Source: Aliivibrio salmonicida LFI1238
GTDB lineage: Bacteria > Pseudomonadota > Gammaproteobacteria > Enterobacterales > Vibrionaceae
Length of the DNA stretch: 64,000 nt
Direction of reading: 5' to 3'
NCBI RefSeq assembly: GCF_000196495.1
Contig: NC_011312.1
Coordinates: forward strand, 1,612,001-1,676,000
Shown: piece after piece, positions 1 to 9,435 of the stretch
How the letters are laid out: each line of letters opens with the position of its first letter
Numbering within the stretch: position 1 is the stretch's first letter
Notes under the pieces: model-generated
The model's input: only the letters and a program-made list of their open reading frames with translations
Told to the model about the DNA's origin: nothing
The model's database searches: none
Program-made: the position numbers and the translations under genes

Positions 1-592
1 GCCAATATTTTTCTGAATGAAAACAAACCCCAACGCCTGCGGTATTGGCTCCCATTTTTGATGTAATGGCCGCTAGTGAGGTTGATGCTGTTAACTGATG
101 AATGATGTTACTTGGTAGTTCTTTCATCGGCCACCCGTCATAAAAATTTTCAAAGATTAAAATTACGCCCCCAGGCTCAAGAAGTTCATATGCATCTTTT
201 AGACCAGAGAGTTGCAATGCACAACTTTCTTTATACCCGCTACTAACAAAATGATGTAATACCCAATTAAATTGAATTACTTGCATTTTTGGGATGTCAG
301 AAACATTTTGAAAAGGGGCATGGATTAAATTCTTCCGTTGATTCGATGTGTTTTTTTCTAATAAAGAATACTCGGAATCAAGCACCGTTACATGTGCATT
401 GGGATAGCAACTTAGAAATTTGTCTGCGTATTTACCATTTCCTCCACCAACATCCATAAGAGTAAAGGGTTTGTTTATGATGCTATAAGACTCAAGCGCT
501 TGTTGAACTAGCGTGAACATTTTCGCGTCTACATATTCGGTATCGAATGCTTTTGTTTGCTCTGTAGATAATAGTTTTATCGTTGCTGTCAT
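1..592 (-). CDS. Class I SAM-dependent methyltransferase (partial, C-terminus beyond window)
   Basis: The frame is open from an ATG at 592 to the left edge of the window, giving 197 codons without a stop. A strong GGAGGT ribosome site lies just upstream. The protein has a clear SAM-binding motif I (DVGGGNGKY, about residues 54-62), an acidic motif II end (VLDSEY) and a late motif EPGGVILIFENF. The substrate cannot be told; the fold resembles O-methyltransferase/UbiE-like enzymes. The C-terminus is not visible, so full length and integrity are unknown. Confidence 0.8.
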   Translation of the reverse strand, partial: MTATIKLLSTEQTKAFDTEYVDAKMFTLVQQALESYSIINKPFTLMDVGGGNGKYADKFLSCYPNAHVTVLDSEYSLLEKNTSNQRKNLIHAPFQNVSDIPKMQVIQFNWVLHHFVSSGYKESCALQLSGLKDAYELLEPGGVILIFENFYDGWPMKELPSNIIHQLTASTSLAAITSKMGANTAGVGVCFHSEKYW

Positions 593-855
593 AGTAATCA
601 CCTCCATTAGATATGAGCAAAAACTAGACCATAATTTAAATGGTAAATAATCATTATATATCAATAGGTTAAATTGGAATTTAGAAGCTTATTTATTTGA
701 TAAGCATGAGTTTGCATATTGAGAATCAATTTGAAGGTATTCCCTTTGGATAAATGATTTTCATAATGGTATAAACGATAATCTGAATTATTTTAGTTAC
801 AGCAAGTCTATTGTTGGTGTTATTTTTAAAGAATCATGCATATAAATAGGTAGTT

Positions 856-1518
856 ATGGATAGCTTTTTTAGTAGTGAGATTATTCTTTCTAATTCGACC
901 TTCTTTTTCTTTATGACTCTGTTATTGACAGGGTTTCTTCATATACCGCTGTGGTGCGGTAAAAATTTATCAAAAATACAATGGAAGAAAGTCGATTACC
1001 TTTGGCCTTTAGTCGCAGGAATTGGTTTGATGGGGACGGTATCAGAGGTGAGATCAAGAGTCGCTAGTGATTGGGCTGAGACTGAACATACCCGTGCTGT
1101 TTTAAGTCTTGAATCTATTAATGACTATACAGTCAATCAACTAAAGAGCTTTCTTTGTGCGAGTGAACCAAGGGTCAATAGAGGTGTTGAATCACAACAA
1201 TCTTGTTCATGGTTTTTAAATTCAGCAAATTACTTACAGTCGGTAAACTTTAACGAACTTCCTAATCTTACGTTTGATAGTTTACCTGAAATTACGTTTC
1301 GCTCAGAGCTGATAGAGTCAGATGTCATGTGGTTGCAGGGGATGTTTGATAATTACCAGAGTCAGAAGTACGCGTATGAAAGTACAGTACTCGAGACGAA
1401 GAAGCACCCACTAGAGGAACTCTTTTGGTATTTAAGTCCTTACTTAATTTGTATTGCGATTTCTGTACGTGTTACAAAAGTATCAGCAGAATTAAAAATG
1501 GAGAGACAAGAAGGATGA
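856..1518 (+). CDS. Hypothetical membrane protein
   Basis: A 220-residue protein that I do not recognise. It has two hydrophobic segments near the N-terminus (about residues 14-34 and 46-62), a middle portion of about 110 residues likely to be outside the membrane, and a third hydrophobic segment near the C-terminus (about 187-205). The middle part has two cysteines about 15 residues apart (CASEPR and QQSCSW), which could form a disulfide if periplasmic. It has its own spacing on both sides and no obvious partner. Confidence 0.6.
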   Translation: MDSFFSSEIILSNSTFFFFMTLLLTGFLHIPLWCGKNLSKIQWKKVDYLWPLVAGIGLMGTVSEVRSRVASDWAETEHTRAVLSLESINDYTVNQLKSFLCASEPRVNRGVESQQSCSWFLNSANYLQSVNFNELPNLTFDSLPEITFRSELIESDVMWLQGMFDNYQSQKYAYESTVLETKKHPLEELFWYLSPYLICIAISVRVTKVSAELKMERQEG

Positions 1519-1654
1519 GGTCGAAAGCTTCCGATTGGGGGCGAGTATCAATCAATGTTGAACGTTATTATAAGATTATTCACTAGCGATTAGCGAGATG
1601 CCTGGTCTGTCCAGATGGTATCAAGCTCACATTGTGACTAAGGAATAATGGCTT

Positions 1655-1675
1655 TCCCTTATTTAAGGGGTATTT
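1655..1675 (+). terminator. Possible weak terminator hairpin
   Basis: A short stem CCCTT/AAGGG with an ATTT loop is followed by GTATTTTTATT, between the unknown membrane protein and the thioesterase gene. The stem is only five to six pairs, so this is a weak candidate. Confidence 0.3.
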
Positions 1676-1720
1676 TTATTAATGTAAATAAGACGATTAA
1701 TAAAATACTAAGGACATGTG

Positions 1721-2158
1721 ATGCTCAATGAAAACTTATCTGGCTTAGAATTAATGCAAGCAATGGTGACGGGGGATTTTCCTCATCCATCGATGGCTGA
1801 CGTAGTTCCGATGAAAATCATTTCAGCAGAATATGGCAAAGTGGTCTTTGAAGCGATGGCGGATGATCGGCACTTGAATCCATTGGGTGGGGTTCATGGT
1901 GGCTTCTTTGCCACCGTAATGGATTTGGTCACTGGGTGTTCGGTGCATACAACGCTCGAACCTAATATTGGTTATGGAACGATTGATCTTCATGTGAAAA
2001 TGTTAAAAGCGATACCGAGAAATACGTTATTGATTGCGGAAAGTCGGGTGATACAGTCAGGTTATTCATTGGGAATATCAGAAGGCAGCTTGAAAGATAA
2101 GTTGGGTAATTTATATGCGCATGCAACCGCGACTTGTATGATTTATCGAGGAAAATGA
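1721..2158 (+). CDS. PaaI-type hotdog-fold thioesterase
   Basis: About 145 residues, the usual length for the PaaI/YdiI acyl-CoA thioesterase family. The hallmark HLNPLGGVHGGFFATVMD segment carries the conserved N, GG and HGG pattern that forms the active-site helix of hotdog thioesterases. These enzymes hydrolyse acyl-CoA or aryl-acyl-CoA thioesters in the cytoplasm; the substrate here is unknown. The ATG at 1721 is preferred over the GTG at 1718 because the AGGA at 1711-1714 is better spaced from it. It heads a run of same-strand genes up to 3610. Confidence 0.85.
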   Translation: MLNENLSGLELMQAMVTGDFPHPSMADVVPMKIISAEYGKVVFEAMADDRHLNPLGGVHGGFFATVMDLVTGCSVHTTLEPNIGYGTIDLHVKMLKAIPRNTLLIAESRVIQSGYSLGISEGSLKDKLGNLYAHATATCMIYRGK

Positions 2159-2221
2159 CGGTATTTAATGATAGCCTATTGTTAGTATCAATGATTTTTA
2201 TTGTTTTAAAGAGGGAGTGAG

Positions 2222-2635
2222 ATGACGTATCCAATTGTAGGCTCTTGTCAATGTGGGCAAGTAACTTATAAATTATGTGCAGCACCAAAAATGGTGATTG
2301 CTTGTCATTGTAAGGAATGCCAAAAATTATCGACAGCGCCATTCAGTGTTACCGCTATTATCGCAACTGAGGCGATTCAATTTGATGGTGAGTTAACTGA
2401 GTGGAGTCGATTAGCTGATAGTGGAAATCAAAATAGCGCGAAGTTTTGTTCAACGTGTGGAAATCGAGTCTATCAATATAATCCTGATGATTTAACAACC
2501 ATAAAGCTGAAATTAAAACCTGTTGATGTGAAAGATGATCGTATTTTTGAGCCGAGTATGCATATTTGGGTTTCTGAAAAATTGAGTTGGGTCCAAATTC
2601 CTAAGGGAATGGTGACGTTTGATAAACAACGTTAA
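2222..2635 (+). CDS. GFA/CENP-V family zinc protein
   Basis: A 137-residue protein with the cysteine pattern of the GFA (glutathione-dependent formaldehyde-activating enzyme, CENP-V) fold: CQCG near residue 9, CHCKEC near 28-33 and CSTCGNRVY near 80. These bind structural and catalytic zinc. Despite the family name, most members have not been shown to act on formaldehyde. It lies 63 bp after the thioesterase gene, with a GGGAG ribosome site just before the ATG, and could share its transcript. Confidence 0.85.
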   Translation: MTYPIVGSCQCGQVTYKLCAAPKMVIACHCKECQKLSTAPFSVTAIIATEAIQFDGELTEWSRLADSGNQNSAKFCSTCGNRVYQYNPDDLTTIKLKLKPVDVKDDRIFEPSMHIWVSEKLSWVQIPKGMVTFDKQR

Positions 2636-2656
2636 TGATAAAGATTAGGAGCTCAT

Positions 2657-2923
2657 GTGTTATTTAAGTTGATTTTTCTGTTTGCCGCATTAACGCTACA
2701 TGGTGTAAAGAGATCCCCTTATCCGCCGACATTACTCTATAGTATTCCTCTGATATTAATGGGGTTAATGTCGGGTGCGTCTTTTATTATGAGTTTGATT
2801 GGTGGCGCGATAACCCTTTGCGTTTCATTTGTGTATTTTTCATTACTTACTCATTTTTCAAGTGGTACACAGCATTACACGATTATTATACTTGGTGGTG
2901 GTTTATTGATTTTCTTTGTTTAA
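2657..2923 (+). CDS. Small hydrophobic membrane protein
   Basis: 88 residues beginning at a GTG (2657) with AGGA at 2647-2650. It is almost wholly hydrophobic, with about three membrane segments (residues 3-18, 27-50, 52-85) and a short polar link HGVKRSPYPP. I recognise no family. It sits 21 bp downstream of the GFA gene and 54 bp upstream of the HD-domain gene, so co-transcription is likely. Confidence 0.6.
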   Translation: MLFKLIFLFAALTLHGVKRSPYPPTLLYSIPLILMGLMSGASFIMSLIGGAITLCVSFVYFSLLTHFSSGTQHYTIIILGGGLLIFFV

Positions 2924-2977
2924 GCACGAGCACAACGATAAATTAAGAATGGTATTGGATTTTACAAGGATGAAAGA

Positions 2978-3610
2978 GTGACGGTAACGGAAGAGATAGA
3001 GAATACATTACTGACCTTTATTAAGGCTGAAATGGCGCAAGATCTCGCACATGATATTCATCATGTTATGCGAGTAGTGAATACAGCAAAAATACTTTGT
3101 GAAGAAGAAAAAGCGATAAAAGAAGTGGTGATCCCTGCCGCGTATTTACATGATTGTTTTTCGTTTGAGAAGAATCACCCAAACCGCGCACAAAGCTCAT
3201 TGTTTGCCGCAGATAAAGCCATTGTGTTTTTGAACCGTCTAAATTATCCCACTGAGTATTTAGAAGGTATTCATCACGCGATTATTGCTCACAGTTTTAG
3301 TGCGAATATTGAAACACAGACAGTAGAAGCTCAGATAATTCAAGATGCTGATCGATTGGATGCATTAGGGGCCATTGGTATTGCAAGGTGTATTCAAGTA
3401 AGTGCTAAGTTAGGTCGCCCTTTGTATTCTTTTGATGACCCATTTTGTCATGAGAGGGCACCAACCGATGGGCTTTATACCATCGATCATTTTTATACGA
3501 AGCTATTAACGTTATCAAGCTCGATGAAAACCAAGTCGGCAGTCAGAGAAGCGGATAAACGTACGTTAGTGATGCGTGCATTTTTAATGCAGCTAGAATC
3601 AGAAATTTAA
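2978..3610 (+). CDS. YedJ-type HD-domain phosphohydrolase
   Basis: 210 residues starting at GTG, with AAGGA seven bases upstream; the ATG at 2970 is out of frame and quickly stopped. Metal-ligand motifs of the HD superfamily are present: HDIHH (about residues 25-29), HD (58-59) and QDADRLDALG (about 122-131). The KNHPNRAQSS and HAIIAHSFSANI segments match Escherichia coli YedJ closely. HD proteins hydrolyse phosphate esters, often of nucleotides, using divalent metals; the YedJ substrate is unknown. Confidence 0.85.
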   Translation: MTVTEEIENTLLTFIKAEMAQDLAHDIHHVMRVVNTAKILCEEEKAIKEVVIPAAYLHDCFSFEKNHPNRAQSSLFAADKAIVFLNRLNYPTEYLEGIHHAIIAHSFSANIETQTVEAQIIQDADRLDALGAIGIARCIQVSAKLGRPLYSFDDPFCHERAPTDGLYTIDHFYTKLLTLSSSMKTKSAVREADKRTLVMRAFLMQLESEI

Positions 3611-3690
3611 TCGATAAAGATAGGCAAGTAAAACAGTGGAAGAGTGAGCTAAAAACAGTATATCTCTATACCATTTTTAGCTTGATCACA

Positions 3691-5301
3691 TTACGCGTTT
3701 TTTAGCATATCAAGAGCAACCGCTTCTGCGATTTTAATCCCATCGATACCAGCAGATAAAATACCACCCGCATAACCTGCACCTTCACCACCCGGGTATA
3801 GACCTTTGGTGTTCATGCTTTGGAAATCAGCACCACGCTTGATTTGAACTGGAGATGAAGTTCGAGTTTCAACCCCGGTCAGCATTGCATCTTTACTGTC
3901 AAAACCACGAATTTTCTTAGCAAATGCAGGTAATGCTTCGCGAATCGCTTCAATCGCGAAGTCAGGAAGTGCATCGCTTAGATCCGTCATTTTTACATTT
4001 GGCTTATAAGATGGTTCCACGTTTTCAAACGGTTTGCCTTTACCAGAAACTAAGAAGTCGCCAACCATTTGTGCTGGAGCATCGTAATTACTGCCACCCA
4101 TAACATACGCATTGCGCTCTAACTGACGTTGTAGAGCAATACCTTGCAGTGGATCATTATTGAAATCTTCAGGAGAGATGCCCACAACGATTGCGCTGTT
4201 TGCATTACGCTCACTACGTGAATATTGGCTCATGCCATTAGTTACAACGGCATGTTCTTCTGACGTCGCTGCAACAACAACCCCACCTGGGCACATACAG
4301 AAACTGTATACTGAGCGGCCATTTTTACAGTGATGAACCAATTTATAATCGGCTGCCCCTAATAATGGGTGTCCTGCATTTTTACCAAAGCGAGCTTGGT
4401 CGATCATTTCTTGTTTGTGTTCAATACGGAAACCAATCGAGAATGATTGTGCTTCCATATAAACGCCTTTATCAGACAGCATTTGGAACGTATCACGCGC
4501 ACTGTGGCCGATTGCTGCAACAACGTGCTTACTGTTAATGATTTCGCCGCCGTTTAGTGTAACACCAGTGACTTGTTCATTTTCAATATTGATTTCATCT
4601 ACGCGAGTTTCGAAACGAATTTCACCACCGAGTTCAATGATTTTATTACGCATTTGAGAAACCATGGTCACCAACTTATAGGTACCAATATGAGGTTTAC
4701 TTACGTAGATGATTTCAGCGGGTGCACCAGCGGCAACAAATTCGGTTTTTACTTTAAGGCCTAAGAAGCCGGGATCTTTCACTTGGCTGTATAGCTTGCC
4801 ATCAGAGAATGTGCCTGCGCCGCCTTCACCAAATTGAACATTTGATTCTGTGTTTAATTCGCTGGTACGCCAAAAACGGAAGGTATCTTTTGCGCGTTCG
4901 TGTACTGATTTACCACGCTCTAATACAATCGGTCTAAATCCCATTTGAGCAAGGATTAACGCCACAAATAAACCACAAGGGCCCATGCCGATAACAATAG
5001 GACGCTCGGTTAAATTAGCAGGAGCAGTTGCTACGTATTTGTATTCAGTGTCAGGTGAAACACGAATATTATGGTCGTCTTCAAAATTACTTAATAACTG
5101 CGCTTCATCAACATCTTGTAGCGTGATATCTAGGGTATAGATTAAGAAAATTTGATTTTTTTTACGTGCGTCATAGCCACGTTTAAATACATGGATATCA
5201 ACCAGCTGTTCTTCAGTAATAGACAGTGTGCTTAAAACATAATTCTGCAGTGCATCTTCACTGTGATCCAGCGGTAATTTAACTTGGTTGATACGTATCA
5301 T
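3691..5301 (-). CDS. FAD-dependent oxidoreductase (COG2509-type)
   Basis: 536 residues. A dinucleotide-binding glycine motif GMGPCG lies at about residues 105-110 with an acidic end VLERG; FGEGGAGTFSDGKL is a characteristic FAD-contacting block of this family. A second FAD block, GEGAGYAGGILSAG, sits near the C-terminus. The first 95 residues are a family-specific N-terminal extension. These are cytoplasmic flavoproteins of unknown substrate found widely in bacteria. It is transcribed alone, opposite to the HD-domain gene. Confidence 0.85.
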   Translation of the reverse strand: MIRINQVKLPLDHSEDALQNYVLSTLSITEEQLVDIHVFKRGYDARKKNQIFLIYTLDITLQDVDEAQLLSNFEDDHNIRVSPDTEYKYVATAPANLTERPIVIGMGPCGLFVALILAQMGFRPIVLERGKSVHERAKDTFRFWRTSELNTESNVQFGEGGAGTFSDGKLYSQVKDPGFLGLKVKTEFVAAGAPAEIIYVSKPHIGTYKLVTMVSQMRNKIIELGGEIRFETRVDEINIENEQVTGVTLNGGEIINSKHVVAAIGHSARDTFQMLSDKGVYMEAQSFSIGFRIEHKQEMIDQARFGKNAGHPLLGAADYKLVHHCKNGRSVYSFCMCPGGVVVAATSEEHAVVTNGMSQYSRSERNANSAIVVGISPEDFNNDPLQGIALQRQLERNAYVMGGSNYDAPAQMVGDFLVSGKGKPFENVEPSYKPNVKMTDLSDALPDFAIEAIREALPAFAKKIRGFDSKDAMLTGVETRTSSPVQIKRGADFQSMNTKGLYPGGEGAGYAGGILSAGIDGIKIAEAVALDMLKNA

Positions 5302-5402
5302 AATTCACCTGATAGTTGGCATGAAAATAAGCGCGTAGTCTACGTGATCTCTCTCTAAAATGTAATCAATATTGCAGAGTAAAAACGTCAAAAAGACGCA
5401 TT

Positions 5403-6347
5403 TTATACCACACCATGCCAATGATGTTTTTTTGCTAATTTTTTCAATACGTTAATTTCGTTTTCAGAACCGAGTTTTAACCATTCAACAAGGTCATCAA
5501 TCACGGCAGAATGAGTGCGCTGGTGCCCATAGTAAGTCCATGCACTGTGTTGGATTTTCGCGTTTTCTGGGCAATAAAAGAATCCTATTTCTAGCTCTTG
5601 AAGGATTAACAGTAGGTCAGTTACGGTTACCCCTTGTCCTGATAAGCAGGCGCTTAGTGCTAAATCTAATGAAAGAAAGCTGGTGTTTCTGACTTGTTGG
5701 TTCGGGGGGATTGTTACATCGGCTAACCACATTTTCCAATCATGGTGATCCAATGTGGGATGCAACCTTGGCATGGTTAATATTGAGTCTACATTCGTAC
5801 TTTCGGTTGCGATACTTGCGGCACAAACAGGAGCCATGAACTCTTCTCGTAGAAGAAACATATTGGCTTTGGTGTCGTAATGATCTTTTAAACGAGTATG
5901 AAAGATCAGTAAATCATAATCTGGCTTATCTAAACATTCATCTTCTTCTAAAGAAGGGATAATCACGATTTCATGATCAGGATAACGCTCATTGAGCTCT
6001 CTGACTTTAGGTATCAGCACGCGAGTGGCAAAACTTAATGTGGCTTTAATGACAATGCGTTTTTGTTTTGGCTCTTGCCAAGAGGATAGAACCGACTCAA
6101 TTGCAGAGTAATTGTCTCGCAGCGCGTGATAAAGCTCGATCCCTTGTAATGTTAGCTCTATGGAACGGTGCTTTCGAATAATAAGCGATGTGTTGAGATC
6201 ATCCTCAAGTTGCTTCACTTGACGGCTGACGGCACTTTGGGTGACGTGAAGTTCATCTGCGGCTAGGGTGAAACTCATCAAGCGTGCCACGGATTCAAAG
6301 GCTTTTAGGCCATGATGTGAATAAGGTAAATTAGGGTAAGGCGTCAT
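5403..6347 (-). CDS. LysR-family transcriptional regulator
   Basis: 314 residues. An N-terminal winged helix-turn-helix (about residues 13-60; AADELHVTQSAVSRQVKQL) is followed by a periplasmic-binding-like effector domain, the standard LysR arrangement and length. It is most like the GcvA/AmpR branch in its HTH. It is divergent from the MATE transporter gene across about 160 bp, so that transporter is the most likely target, along with itself. The effector is unknown. Confidence 0.9.
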   Translation of the reverse strand: MTPYPNLPYSHHGLKAFESVARLMSFTLAADELHVTQSAVSRQVKQLEDDLNTSLIIRKHRSIELTLQGIELYHALRDNYSAIESVLSSWQEPKQKRIVIKATLSFATRVLIPKVRELNERYPDHEIVIIPSLEEDECLDKPDYDLLIFHTRLKDHYDTKANMFLLREEFMAPVCAASIATESTNVDSILTMPRLHPTLDHHDWKMWLADVTIPPNQQVRNTSFLSLDLALSACLSGQGVTVTDLLLILQELEIGFFYCPENAKIQHSAWTYYGHQRTHSAVIDDLVEWLKLGSENEINVLKKLAKKHHWHGVV

Positions 6348-6506
6348 AATCTCTTCGCATGAGTTTTTAGAATGTCAGTGTGACGGATATATTAATTGAA
6401 CACTAGCCTTTTAACCCTTAAGTTTGCCATTAATCACAGTGCCTATTTCTTAATTAAATAAGAGGTTTGGCTTAGTTAACTTAGCGATAAAGAATTAACC
6501 TTATTT

Positions 6507-7874
6507 ATGAAAAAGATCTTAGCTTTAGCATTCCCTCTTATCATCTCTCAATTGGTTTCGATGGCACTGGTGCTTACCGATGTGTGGATGATGTCGCGTT
6601 TAAGTGTTTCTGCCTTAGCGGGAGGTGGATTAGGTGCTTCTATTTATTTTTTCATTTTTATTATCGCAAGCAGTACTGTGGGCTGCGTTGCGAACTTAAT
6701 TGCCATCGCTTATGGCCAACGTTTGGCAAGACCTGAATACGGAAACCAACAAATTCGCTTTGCGGTAAAAGGGGCGGTTTTATTGTCTGCGGTGCTCAGC
6801 GTTATCTTAATGTTCAGTTTTTCATACGCTCCCGTGATACTAAAAGCGGCAAATCAACCTGAAGAGATGATCACGCTCGCGATGGAATACGTGCATGCGT
6901 TGAAATGGGTGATGTTTCCGTCGTTAATTTTACTCGTGTTACGCGGCTTAACCAGTGCGTTGGGAAACGTAAGATCCATCATGGTGATGTCTGTTATTAC
7001 CGTTATCCTAAATGTCCCTATTAGTTATGTTTTAACGTTTCAATTGGGAATGGGATTAACCGGTTTAGGTTTGGGTACCGCTGTAGCTGCTTTTGTTGTG
7101 ATGATTGGTTATGGTATGTGGGTCTTTAAGCATCATGAATATCAAGAGTTTGCACCATGGCGCAATAGAGAGGAATATTCACTTAAATTGATGGCACCTT
7201 TATTGGTGATGGGATTGCCTATTGCATTAGCCGCATTACTTGAGCATGGGTTAATTTATGGCGGTACACTGATGGCGGGCACTATCAGTATTGCGTCTTT
7301 AGCTTTGCACCAAATCTTACTGCAATGTTTAAGCTTTACATGGAATTTTAATTTTGGATTTTCGCAAGCCGCGGCTATATTAGTCGGGCGTGATTTTGGC
7401 TCAGAAAATTATGCAGGCATAAAACAAACGTCATTGCATAGTTTTTTACTTGTGACGGTACTCAGTGTCTTCCTCTCCACGGTATTTATTCTTTGGCCTG
7501 AGGTTATTGCTGATTTATTCCTGCTTGATGATGGCACGAATAACATGTCAGCACTGTTGTCTTCTGTTATCTGGGTGGTGGCGTTGTGTTTTATTGTGGA
7601 TGCATGGCAATTATTAGCGATTAACTTATTGCGAGGAATGAAGATAGTCTCAATGCCTACGGTGATGACAGCGATTGGGTATTGGGTATTTGGTTTGCCT
7701 GCGGCGTGGTTTTTGATGCCATTGTTCGGGCTTGCCGGAATTTGGGCAGGTATTGGCGTTGGATTAGGCGTTACCGGGGTGTTATTACTGATGCATTTAA
7801 CGGTTGCTATTCGTCGCTACGGAAATGTGAGTTCTCTACCTATTCATACTGCAAATGCTTCTGGTAAGATTTGA
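6507..7874 (+). CDS. MATE-family efflux transporter
   Basis: 455 residues with about twelve membrane segments in two similar halves, matching the MATE (multidrug and toxic compound extrusion) family. The start MKKILALAFPLIISQLVSMALVLTD is the typical first helix, and TAVAAFVVMIGYG and LLRGMKIVSMPTVMTAIGYW are family-like loops and helices. MATE proteins export cationic compounds using Na+ or H+ gradients. Divergence from a LysR regulator suggests inducible expression. The substrate cannot be predicted. Confidence 0.9.
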   Translation: MKKILALAFPLIISQLVSMALVLTDVWMMSRLSVSALAGGGLGASIYFFIFIIASSTVGCVANLIAIAYGQRLARPEYGNQQIRFAVKGAVLLSAVLSVILMFSFSYAPVILKAANQPEEMITLAMEYVHALKWVMFPSLILLVLRGLTSALGNVRSIMVMSVITVILNVPISYVLTFQLGMGLTGLGLGTAVAAFVVMIGYGMWVFKHHEYQEFAPWRNREEYSLKLMAPLLVMGLPIALAALLEHGLIYGGTLMAGTISIASLALHQILLQCLSFTWNFNFGFSQAAAILVGRDFGSENYAGIKQTSLHSFLLVTVLSVFLSTVFILWPEVIADLFLLDDGTNNMSALLSSVIWVVALCFIVDAWQLLAINLLRGMKIVSMPTVMTAIGYWVFGLPAAWFLMPLFGLAGIWAGIGVGLGVTGVLLLMHLTVAIRRYGNVSSLPIHTANASGKI

Positions 7875-7936
7875 TTGCCTTCATTTTTAAGGTAGATTCG
7901 AGTTCCTTTTATAAGACAGTGTTACGGATATCTACA

Positions 7937-8593
7937 ATGAACAAAGATGCAGCGACAATTGCTGGACAAGCAGTGTATACAAAAAAAGTACTTTCCATCT
8001 ATGATCTTTGGGTATTAGGCTTTTCAAATCGTTACTTATGGAAGTGTTCAACAGCATTGATTGGAGAAAAATTTACTGAATTAGCATCGAAGAACCATTT
8101 AGATGTAGGGGTAGGGACAGGGTATTACTTAAAGAATCATCTCTCTAATGTTGAAAGAAGAGTGGCGCTGATCGATCTTAATGAGAACAGCCTTGAATCA
8201 ACAGCGAATGCCATTCAACATTTTAACCCTGAAGTGTATCGTCGAAATGTATTAGAGCCGTTGGATCTAAAATGTGAGAAGTTTGACTCTATTAGCATTA
8301 ATTATCTGCTGCATTGCTTACCGGGTGAGCTATCACAAAAAGGCGTGGTATTTTCAAACCTGAATGAGCTGCTGAATAGTAATGGCGTATTGTTCGGTAG
8401 TACAATTTTAGGGCAAGGCGTTACTAAAAATGCATTTGCGAGTAAATTAATGAATTTCTATAACCAGAAAGGCATTTTTACTAATGAGAACGATGACGTT
8501 CAGAGCTTAGAAATAGCATTAAAAGCGCATTTTTCTGATGTGAATATCGATGTGGTTGGTTGTGTCGCTCTGTTTTCTGGTCGTAAAAAATAA
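7937..8593 (+). CDS. Class I SAM-dependent methyltransferase
   Basis: 219 residues from the ATG at 7937; the frame is open further upstream to a TTG at 7871 that overlaps the MATE stop, but the region after 7937 carries the whole domain. Motif I is LDVGVGTGYY (about residues 55-64), the acidic motif is ALIDLNENSL, and a later block is FDSISINYLLHCLPG. It resembles small-molecule methyltransferases; the substrate is unknown. The terminator at 8613-8646 closes the unit, so it is probably expressed with the MATE gene. Confidence 0.75.
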   Translation: MNKDAATIAGQAVYTKKVLSIYDLWVLGFSNRYLWKCSTALIGEKFTELASKNHLDVGVGTGYYLKNHLSNVERRVALIDLNENSLESTANAIQHFNPEVYRRNVLEPLDLKCEKFDSISINYLLHCLPGELSQKGVVFSNLNELLNSNGVLFGSTILGQGVTKNAFASKLMNFYNQKGIFTNENDDVQSLEIALKAHFSDVNIDVVGCVALFSGRKK

Positions 8594-8612
8594 CAAAAAT
8601 CCCTGTTTCAAG

Positions 8613-8646
8613 CATTCAGCATTGACTGTGCTGAATGTTTTTCTTT
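8613..8646 (+). terminator. Rho-independent terminator after methyltransferase
   Basis: A nine-base stem CATTCAGCA/TGCTGAATG with a seven-base loop is followed by TTTTTCTTT, 20 bp after the methyltransferase stop. Confidence 0.85.
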
Positions 8647-8853
8647 AAGCCTTTCGATTCCCCTTATGCTTACATGCGTTTAAATCCATCCAACACCACG
8701 TGAAATAGAGCCTCGCGAGTTTGTCTAAGTCAGGTTGAATTATTTACCCTTGCAGTCTCTTACCTTTCATATCTTTAAATCGCTTCACAAATTCAATACT
8801 AAAATTATGATAATTTTATCTGTGCGTTAACTGTTTTAAATCAAGAGGATGTC

Positions 8854-8979
8854 ATGGGGACAGTAATAGGATTAGTACTGCTTGCATTTATTGCTTATAA
8901 GGTAAAAAAGCAAACGGGTTTGCATTTGCATAAGTGGATAGAAAAGAAATATCAAGAGCATGAAGACTCAAAAAAGTGA
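8854..8979 (+). CDS. Small single-pass membrane protein
   Basis: A 41-residue reading frame with an AGAGGA ribosome site directly upstream of its ATG. The first 15 residues (GTVIGLVLLAFIAYKV) form one membrane segment, followed by a strongly charged tail rich in K, H and E. The layout is typical of real small membrane proteins. It lies 51 bp before the DUF6404-like gene and may be co-transcribed with it. No function can be assigned. Confidence 0.55.
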   Translation: MGTVIGLVLLAFIAYKVKKQTGLHLHKWIEKKYQEHEDSKK

Positions 8980-9030
8980 AGGTGGTGTTATCTTCATCGT
9001 TATGGATAGTATTGTTTAGGGAAACGACGA

Positions 9031-9381
9031 ATGTCTTTTGAAGAGAAGTTAATAGCGGCACATAGTGAACTTGAGCTGAAAGGGGTTTGGTCCTCAAACT
9101 TTAATCCTCCGATTGTCAGATTACTCCGAAAAGCGGGCTTACGAGTTCGACCTCCTTATTATCAAGATTTTTTTACTAATTTACTGTTTACCTCGCTTTT
9201 ATTTAGTCTTGGTTACGGGCTGATTAGTTGGTTTTTAACGGGGCAGTATGTAAATAAAACCAACCAACAGTCAGTCATTGAAGCCATCGCAGGCGGATTG
9301 ATTTTTGGCGTTATAATATCCGTATTTTATCTTATCCGTCGTAAGCAATTAAAGCTAACGGATTGGAATACATTGAGTTAA
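9031..9381 (+). CDS. DUF6404-like membrane protein
   Basis: 116 residues. The N-terminal third is soluble (FEEKLIAAHSELELKGVW, then NPPIVRLLRKAGLRVRPPYY), followed by two membrane segments (about residues 49-66 and 82-102). The N-terminal pattern and the pair of helices resemble the DUF6404 family from memory, of unknown function. It follows the 41-residue membrane protein closely. Confidence 0.6.
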   Translation: MSFEEKLIAAHSELELKGVWSSNFNPPIVRLLRKAGLRVRPPYYQDFFTNLLFTSLLFSLGYGLISWFLTGQYVNKTNQQSVIEAIAGGLIFGVIISVFYLIRRKQLKLTDWNTLS

Positions 9382-9435
9382 TGCTATTACGTCGCAAGTT
9401 TGATGACATTGTTGTGTTTATAAAAGGAATTTATA

